From the NCBI RefSeq assembly GCF_002873335.1, contig NZ_MCUW01000006.1, positions 1-21,618 of the forward strand: a stretch of DNA of 21,618 bases, in the 5' to 3' direction. Of this stretch, positions 17,071 through 21,618 are shown piece after piece. A model generated the notes under the pieces. That model did no database searches and was not told the origin of the DNA. It was given only the letters and a program-made list of their open reading frames with translations. Positions within the stretch are counted from its first letter, which is position 1; every line of letters starts with the position of its first letter. The stretch is from Vibrio sp. 10N.286.49.B1 (GTDB lineage Bacteria > Pseudomonadota > Gammaproteobacteria > Enterobacterales > Vibrionaceae). Position numbers and translations under genes: made by a program.

Positions 17071-20000
17071 ATGCAAGGATGGATAGTAGTTCCGGTCTCG
17101 CTGGCATACCTTGGGGTGTTATTTCTCATCGCATGGTATGGAGATAGGCAAAAAAAATGGTTATCTAAGTGGCGGCCTTGGGTCTATAGCCTCTCGATTG
17201 CCGTTTATTGTACCTCCTGGACCTTCTACGGAACGGTAGGGCAAGCGAGTAATAACCCTTGGTCATTCTTGCCGATTTATATTGCCCCTATTTTGGTGTT
17301 TACCTTAGGGTGGCGATTGATTGCTCGTCTTGTGTTGATAGCCAAGCGTGAACACATCACCTCCATAGCCGATTTTATCGCGGCTCGATACGGAAAATCT
17401 CAAGGCCTAGCGGTGGCGGTGACCCTCATCGCCGTCGCAGGCATCTTGCCTTATATTGCACTACAACTGCGTGGCATCACGATGGGGCTGGATGTTGTTG
17501 CGCCGACTTTAGCCACCGACCTTGGTTATCAAGATACTCATATTTCGTGGTTTGTCGTCGGTGCTCTGGCGGTCTTTACCATGCTGTTTGGTACGCGCCA
17601 TGTCGATAATACAGAGCATCATCGTGGCATGATGATGGCCGTAGCGTTTGAATCTATCGTTAAGCTGTTCGCTTTTTTAGTGGTCGGCTTTTTTATCCTT
17701 TATCTTGCTTGGGAAAGACCCGATATTCAGTTGTCTGAGTTGGCGGCGAGTACTTATCAATCCCCCAATATCGCAACGCTGCTGATTCATACCGCTCTGA
17801 CCATGATGGCTATTATCTGTCTACCAAGGCAATTTCATACTATGGTGGTTGAGAACGAGCGTGCTCAAGATCTTCATACTGCTCGCTGGTTATTCCCTGT
17901 GTATCTTATCTTGATGGGGCTATTTGTTTTGCCCATTGCTTGGGTTGGCCAAGGGCTATTAATGGGGGCGTCACCTGATACGTATGTGATCAGTATTCCT
18001 AAGTTTGCTGATGCCGACCATATTGCGTTATTGGCCTTTCTTGGTGGTACTTCTGCGGCAAGTGGCATGGTCATTGTATCGACAATTGCGCTGGCAATTA
18101 TGGTCTCGAATGACTTGGTGATGCCGCTGTTATTACGTCGAATTAAGCTTGCCCATCGTTCTCATCGTCACCTTTCTGGCTTGTTACTGATTATTCGTCG
18201 AGCCTTGATTTGTTTGTTGCTGCTTGGAGCGTGGCTGTTTTATCAAGCTCTGGATAGTATTCATTCCCTCTCTGCGATTGGCTTTTTATCTTTCTCGGCA
18301 ATTACTCAATTTGCTCCAGCGCTTATCGGTGGGTTGTACTGGCGCTTGGGTAATCGTAAAGGCGTGTATGTCGGCTTGTTGGTTGGTTTTACAATTTGGT
18401 TGATTACATTAATGGGAGAGACCGGGTTGCTGGCCGGTGATGCACAAAATAACCTGTTGATATGGGTGATTACGCCCCCAGAAATGTTCGCATCGCTCGA
18501 TATTGCTAACTCGGATTGGGGCATGCTGATCAGCGTGGTTCTTAATGCCATATGTTTTGTTGCCGTGTCATTATCGACACGCGCGAGCCTAACTGAGCGC
18601 TTACAGTCCGCATCATTCGTTGGCACCCCCTTGCCTGAGAGTGAGAATATCAGTCTCTATCAAAGCCGCGTTACGGTGGCTGAGCTAGAGATGTTGGCCT
18701 CTCGATTTGTCGGTCGCACGCGGGTGCGCAGCGCGTATCGACAATTCTGGCGACAACAGCAACAAGATGGGCTGCCCAATCAACAAGCATCGGCAGAATT
18801 AATTCGCCACACGGAGCGAGTGTTGGCAGGGGTATTTGGTGCTTCTTCGGCTAAGCTCGTGCTGACCTCTGCACTGCAGGGGCGAAATATGCAGTTGGAA
18901 GAAGTGGCGACCATCGTTGATGAGGCTTCTGAGCTTTACCACTTTAGTCGCGGCTTGTTGCAAGGCGCGATTGAACATATTGGGCAGGGTATTGCGGTGG
19001 TGGATAAGCAGCTTAGGCTGGTGGCATGGAATCGTCGCTATCTGGAGTTGTTCACCTTTCCCCCAGGTTTGATTCAGGTGGGGCGACCCATTGCAGATGT
19101 GATTCAGCACAATGCAGAGCAAGGGTTATGTGGCCCTGGTGATCCCAATGAGCATGTGCGTCGACGGATCTATCATTTAGAGCAGGGCTCACCCCACACG
19201 TCTTCAAGAATTAGAGCCGATGGTAGCGTCATTGAGGTGCAAGGAAACCCAATGCCTGGCGGAGGGTTTGTGATGAGCTTTACTGATATTACCGTCTTTC
19301 GAGAGGCTGAAAATGCACTAAGAGATGCGAATGAGCGGCTAGAAGTTAGGGTTGTTGAGCGGACAAAAGAGTTAGAAAAACTCAATACACGACTGGTGTT
19401 AGCGACACAGAAATCTGAAACAGAATCACATTCTAAAATGCGTTTCCTAGCGGCAGTGAGTCATGATCTAATGCAGCCCCTTAATGCGGCGCGTTTGTTT
19501 GCCTCCTCATTGTCGGAGGTGAGTAAAGATAATGAAACTAAAAAGTTATCGTCACACATAGAAAGTGCACTGGGTGCGGCAGAAGAATTAATTGGTGATC
19601 TGCTGGATATTTCTCGCTTAGAGTCAGGAAAGCTACAAACCAAAATGCGTGGCTTTGCCTTGTCTGAGGTTTTTGACACATTAGAGGCTGAGTTTAGTGC
19701 AATATCGGTCGGGCAAAATATTCGCTTTTCGGTGGTCTCTTCAAGTCTCATTGTACGTTCCGACCCTAAGTTGTTACGTCGGGTATTACAAAACTTTTTG
19801 ACGAATGCTTTTCGCTATAATCCAGAAGGTAAAGTGATATTAGGGGCGAGGCGCGTTAATGGGCGTGTCAGGATTGATGTGTGGGATGATGGCATTGGTA
19901 TTCCTGAAGATAAACAAAAAGAGATTTTTGATGAGTTCTCTCGAGTTGATCAAGCTCGCGCTGATCAAGGTTTAGGTTTAGGTTTGGCGATATCAAGAGG

Positions 20001-20499
20001 GATCGCTCGTGTGCTTAATCATCAAATATCAATGCAGTCCTGGCAAGACCAAGGAAGTGTTTTTTCAATCACGCTTGATAAGGCGAGCGTGGTTGAATCT
20101 ATTTTGAAACCTATCCCATCCACCCATAATGAGGCATTGCAGCACCTTAAGATATTGTGTGTTGATAATGAACCAGACATTTTAGTGGGTATGGAGACCC
20201 TACTGGCGCGCTGGGGGTGTGACGTCAAAACAGCCTTAGATTTGGTTAGTAGCCTTAAGCATCTAGAAGATGACTGGCAACCTGATGTTATCTTTTCGGA
20301 TTACCGTTTAGATAATGGTAGGACGGGGTTAGAGGTTCTCCAGCAGTGCCGATTGAGACTTGGCGATTCATTTAAAGGCGTGATCATCAGTGCCGACCGT
20401 ACGGAAACCATGCTCGAAGGTATCAAATCTAATGGCTTCAGCTTTTTACCCAAACCAGTTAAGCCCCTCAAATTAAGAGCGATGCTGAATCGTCCTTAG
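17071..20499 (+). CDS. crbS: CrbS-type hybrid histidine kinase with SSS transporter domain
   Basis: This is a sensor kinase fused to a membrane transporter-like domain, with 1142 residues. Residues 1 to about 510 form a sodium/solute symporter (SSS) fold of about 13 helices. Next come a STAC-type linker (about 523-625) and a PAS domain (about 630-745, HIGQGIAVVDKQLRLVAWNR). The kinase core has phospho-accepting His798 (AVSHDLMQPLNAAR), N box NFLTNAFRYNPEG, and G boxes WDDGIGIPED and GLGLGLAISRG. The receiver domain (about 1026-1140) has phospho-accepting Asp1077 (FSDYRL) and KPVKP. In V. cholerae CrbS works with the regulator CrbR to activate acs, and its gene is likewise near acs. CrbR must be encoded elsewhere. 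The ribosome binding site is AAGGGA. Confidence 0.92.
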   Translation: MQGWIVVPVSLAYLGVLFLIAWYGDRQKKWLSKWRPWVYSLSIAVYCTSWTFYGTVGQASNNPWSFLPIYIAPILVFTLGWRLIARLVLIAKREHITSIADFIAARYGKSQGLAVAVTLIAVAGILPYIALQLRGITMGLDVVAPTLATDLGYQDTHISWFVVGALAVFTMLFGTRHVDNTEHHRGMMMAVAFESIVKLFAFLVVGFFILYLAWERPDIQLSELAASTYQSPNIATLLIHTALTMMAIICLPRQFHTMVVENERAQDLHTARWLFPVYLILMGLFVLPIAWVGQGLLMGASPDTYVISIPKFADADHIALLAFLGGTSAASGMVIVSTIALAIMVSNDLVMPLLLRRIKLAHRSHRHLSGLLLIIRRALICLLLLGAWLFYQALDSIHSLSAIGFLSFSAITQFAPALIGGLYWRLGNRKGVYVGLLVGFTIWLITLMGETGLLAGDAQNNLLIWVITPPEMFASLDIANSDWGMLISVVLNAICFVAVSLSTRASLTERLQSASFVGTPLPESENISLYQSRVTVAELEMLASRFVGRTRVRSAYRQFWRQQQQDGLPNQQASAELIRHTERVLAGVFGASSAKLVLTSALQGRNMQLEEVATIVDEASELYHFSRGLLQGAIEHIGQGIAVVDKQLRLVAWNRRYLELFTFPPGLIQVGRPIADVIQHNAEQGLCGPGDPNEHVRRRIYHLEQGSPHTSSRIRADGSVIEVQGNPMPGGGFVMSFTDITVFREAENALRDANERLEVRVVERTKELEKLNTRLVLATQKSETESHSKMRFLAAVSHDLMQPLNAARLFASSLSEVSKDNETKKLSSHIESALGAAEELIGDLLDISRLESGKLQTKMRGFALSEVFDTLEAEFSAISVGQNIRFSVVSSSLIVRSDPKLLRRVLQNFLTNAFRYNPEGKVILGARRVNGRVRIDVWDDGIGIPEDKQKEIFDEFSRVDQARADQGLGLGLAISRGIARVLNHQISMQSWQDQGSVFSITLDKASVVESILKPIPSTHNEALQHLKILCVDNEPDILVGMETLLARWGCDVKTALDLVSSLKHLEDDWQPDVIFSDYRLDNGRTGLEVLQQCRLRLGDSFKGVIISADRTETMLEGIKSNGFSFLPKPVKPLKLRAMLNRP

Positions 20500-20506
20500 T
20501 CAGATG

Positions 20507-20561
20507 AAAGTGATGGGAAGCATAAGTGTCATGATTATGTTATTAAGTTTTCCATCACTTT
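20507..20561 (+). terminator. Long stem-loop after crbS, no U-run
   Basis: AAAGTGATGG (20507-20516) pairs perfectly with CCATCACTTT (20552-20561). The stem extends inward by five more pairs (two of them G·T) and, after one mismatch, three A/T pairs, leaving a 17-nt loop. It starts 8 nt after the crbS stop. Because the following sequence is not T-rich, it may be a weak terminator, a 3'-end protector or a regulatory site. Confidence 0.45.
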
Positions 20562-20606
20562 ACCTTATATAACACTTCATTTACCTTGCTTGACAGACTC
20601 TTTACA
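20559..20606 (+). promoter_or_regulatory. Phased TTTAC repeats: OmpR/CpxR/PhoB-like binding region
   Basis: TTTACCTT occurs at 20559-20566 and again exactly 21 bp later at 20580-20587, and TTTAC recurs another 21 bp on at 20601-20605. In the middle of the second interval is TTGAC (20590-20594), 10 and 11 bp from its neighbours; the middle of the first interval holds a weaker ATAAC (20569-20573). Repeats at helical spacing are typical of OmpR-family regulator sites. CpxR boxes are GTAAA-N5-GTAAA, the reverse complement of TTTAC-N5-TTTAC. The pair TTGACAG-N4-TTTACAG also resembles a reversed pho box. The array lies about 60-100 bp upstream of the first DUF3316 gene. Confidence 0.5.
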
Positions 20607-20661
20607 GATGGAGCGTTACGATAGACTCCTCTTCAAACAAGTCAGTTGGAAAGGTGAATAT

Positions 20662-20994
20662 ATGAAAAAACTAATCATGGTAGCGTCCATCGCTCTTATG
20701 TCTGGAAGTGTATTCGCAGGAAGCGATATCGGTAATACCAAACTTGAAACAGAAAGTTTTCAGAGTAAGCAACAAGCCTATGAAGCTGGTTATCAGTTGG
20801 TTGATGAACTCAATGAGATGACCAATGGTGCTTTAGCACACCAATTAAAGTTGAATGGGCACAGTGAAAACATTCAAGAGATTGAATTAAAAAACACAGA
20901 AATTTCTGTTCAAGAATACGCTGAAAAACAAGGTGTTATTAAATACCGAGCGTCAGTGAACGTAAACTACGAATATGACGCGAAAGATAGTTAA
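20662..20994 (+). CDS. Exported small protein, DUF3316 family (first copy)
   Basis: A 110-residue protein with a signal peptide (MKKLIMVASIALMSGSVFAG, probable cut after VFA at residue 19), so it is probably periplasmic or secreted. It has no cysteine and no further membrane segment. I assign it to DUF3316, a family of unknown function seen in Vibrio, from general character rather than a search. The conserved blocks are KQQAYEAGYQLVDEL (36-50) and ISVQEYAEKQGVIKYRASV (81-99). The start at 20662 has an AAGGTG ribosome binding site at 20651-20656. A longer frame from 20590 would bury the signal peptide and is rejected. A paralogue follows 258 bp downstream. Confidence 0.8.
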   Translation: MKKLIMVASIALMSGSVFAGSDIGNTKLETESFQSKQQAYEAGYQLVDELNEMTNGALAHQLKLNGHSENIQEIELKNTEISVQEYAEKQGVIKYRASVNVNYEYDAKDS

Positions 20995-21032
20995 GCTCCG
21001 AGAGGTCTTATCTTAGGAATGTGTCGTATTTT

Positions 21033-21056
21033 TAAGCAAAGAATGCAATCTGCTTA
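21033..21056 (+). repeat. Short hairpin after the first DUF3316 gene
   Basis: TAAGCA (21033-21038) and TGCTTA (21051-21056) can pair in a 6-bp stem around a 12-nt loop, 38 nt after the stop codon. No U-run follows, so it is at best a weak terminator. Confidence 0.25.
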
Positions 21057-21111
21057 TTAAAGTGAAGGGTATGAATAGAACATACTGACTGCTATTCCGC
21101 GCTCTATTTTT

Positions 21112-21129
21112 GAAGTTCAGCTGAACTTC
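21112..21129. promoter_or_regulatory. Perfect 18-bp palindrome between the DUF3316 genes
   Basis: GAAGTTCAG at 21112-21120 is followed directly by CTGAACTTC at 21121-21129, a perfect palindrome with no spacer. It lies 123 bp upstream of the second DUF3316 start. With no loop it suits a dimeric regulator's operator better than an RNA hairpin. I do not recognise the regulator. Confidence 0.45.
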
Positions 21130-21252
21130 GGTAAGTAAATGTCAAATACACGGGACAGCCCTCAACGTTGTTGGTCGCATCGTTACTAGCGACATGCTTA
21201 TAGCGATGGCGATTCAGAGAGTGCAATACCGATAAAACAATGAGGTGTCATC

Positions 21253-21588
21253 ATGAAAAAATTAACATTAATCACCGCGTCTTTACTTCTTTCTTCAGCA
21301 GCAATGGCGACGACAACATCACTCGTGGGTGATATTGATTTGCACTCCGATGGTTTTAGTTCGAAACAGCAAGCATACGATGCTGGTTTTCAAATTGTAG
21401 AAGATCTGAAGGCGATGCCATCAACGGACTTGGTGTACAAGCTTCGAGTGCATGAAGGTGACTTACTTCGAAATAGTGTGAAGGTTGATGATGCACAGAT
21501 AACGGTTCAAGAATTCGCGGAAAATCGTGGCGAAATTAAGTATCGCGCTGTTGTCGACGTAGAATACTCTTATAAAGAGCGTTCATAG
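21253..21588 (+). CDS. Exported small protein, DUF3316 family (second copy)
   Basis: A 111-residue protein with a signal peptide (MKKLTLITASLLLSSAAMAT, probable cut after AMA at residue 19). It shares the blocks KQQAYDAGFQIVEDL (38-52) and ITVQEFAENRGEIKYRAVV (83-101) with the upstream gene, at nearly the same positions and overall length, so the pair is a tandem duplication. The central region (about residues 53-80) has diverged strongly. There are no cysteines and the function is unknown. A GAGGTG ribosome binding site precedes the ATG. The 258-bp gap with its own palindrome suggests separate regulation. Confidence 0.8.
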   Translation: MKKLTLITASLLLSSAAMATTTSLVGDIDLHSDGFSSKQQAYDAGFQIVEDLKAMPSTDLVYKLRVHEGDLLRNSVKVDDAQITVQEFAENRGEIKYRAVVDVEYSYKERS

Positions 21589-21597
21589 GCTATTTTG

Positions 21598-21618
21598 GGC
21601 TTAATGGCTTAATGGCTT
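21598..21618. repeat. 8-bp tandem repeat running off the right edge
   Basis: The unit GGCTTAAT occurs at 21598-21605 and 21606-21613 and continues as GGCTT to the end of the window, so at least 2.6 copies are present. It begins 9 nt after the second DUF3316 stop. The true copy number cannot be seen. Confidence 0.6.

Noticed and set aside
20590..20622. Perfect -35 TTGACA upstream of the first DUF3316 gene
   Set aside because: The best -10-like hexamer (TACGAT, 20617-20622) is 21 bp away, too far for a normal sigma-70 promoter. The TTGAC is better explained as part of the repeat array, so no promoter was called.
20590..20661. Longer start for the first DUF3316 gene
   Set aside because: It would place 24 residues before a clear signal peptide and would overlap the regulatory repeats; the ATG at 20662 has its own ribosome binding site.

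Overview
The window looks like a chromosomal segment from a gammaproteobacterium of the family Vibrionaceae, probably Vibrio or a close relative. This is judged from protein character and gene order: dusB-fis, accB-accC-prmA, and acs close to a CrbS-type sensor kinase that also carries a transporter domain. There are no rRNA or tRNA genes, insertion sequences, integrases or CRISPR arrays. It reads as stable core genome, with the least conserved material at the right end.

Layout. (1) Positions 1-3400 hold purine synthesis, read leftward: purH, then purD, then the first codons of an unidentified gene leaving the left edge. The purH-purD spacer is about 200 bp and contains a large hairpin. A PurR-like site lies in the purH upstream region. 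(2) Positions 3443-5525 hold a zinc-responsive zntR reading right. It converges on a Cache-domain chemoreceptor reading left, and a 17-bp hairpin spans the zntR stop codon. (3) Positions 5760-8200 hold prmA and then dusB-fis, all leftward. The dusB-fis unit has a recognisable promoter with a GC-rich discriminator and a strong intrinsic terminator. (4) Positions 8258-10740 hold aroQ-accB-accC, leftward and ending in an intrinsic terminator: type II dehydroquinase plus the biotin carrier and biotin carboxylase of acetyl-CoA carboxylase.

(5) Positions 10850-20500 form an acetate-linked region. Leftward there is a DUF294 protein (cyclic-nucleotide-binding, CBS pair and GlnD-like nucleotidyltransferase domains), a DnaQ-family exonuclease and acs (acetyl-CoA synthetase). 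Rightward there is an MFS transporter and crbS. CrbS is a 1142-residue hybrid kinase joining a sodium/solute-symporter-like membrane domain to PAS, kinase and receiver domains. In Vibrio cholerae CrbS controls acs and so the switch to acetate consumption. The partner regulator CrbR is not in this window. Acetyl-CoA made by Acs is also the substrate of the carboxylase encoded next door, though that adjacency may be chance.

(6) Positions 20500-21618 hold two tandem genes for small exported proteins of one family, which I read as DUF3316 (function unknown). The first has phased TTTAC-type direct repeats upstream, like those bound by OmpR/CpxR/PhoB-class regulators. The second has a perfect 18-bp palindrome upstream. 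This end is the least explained part of the window.
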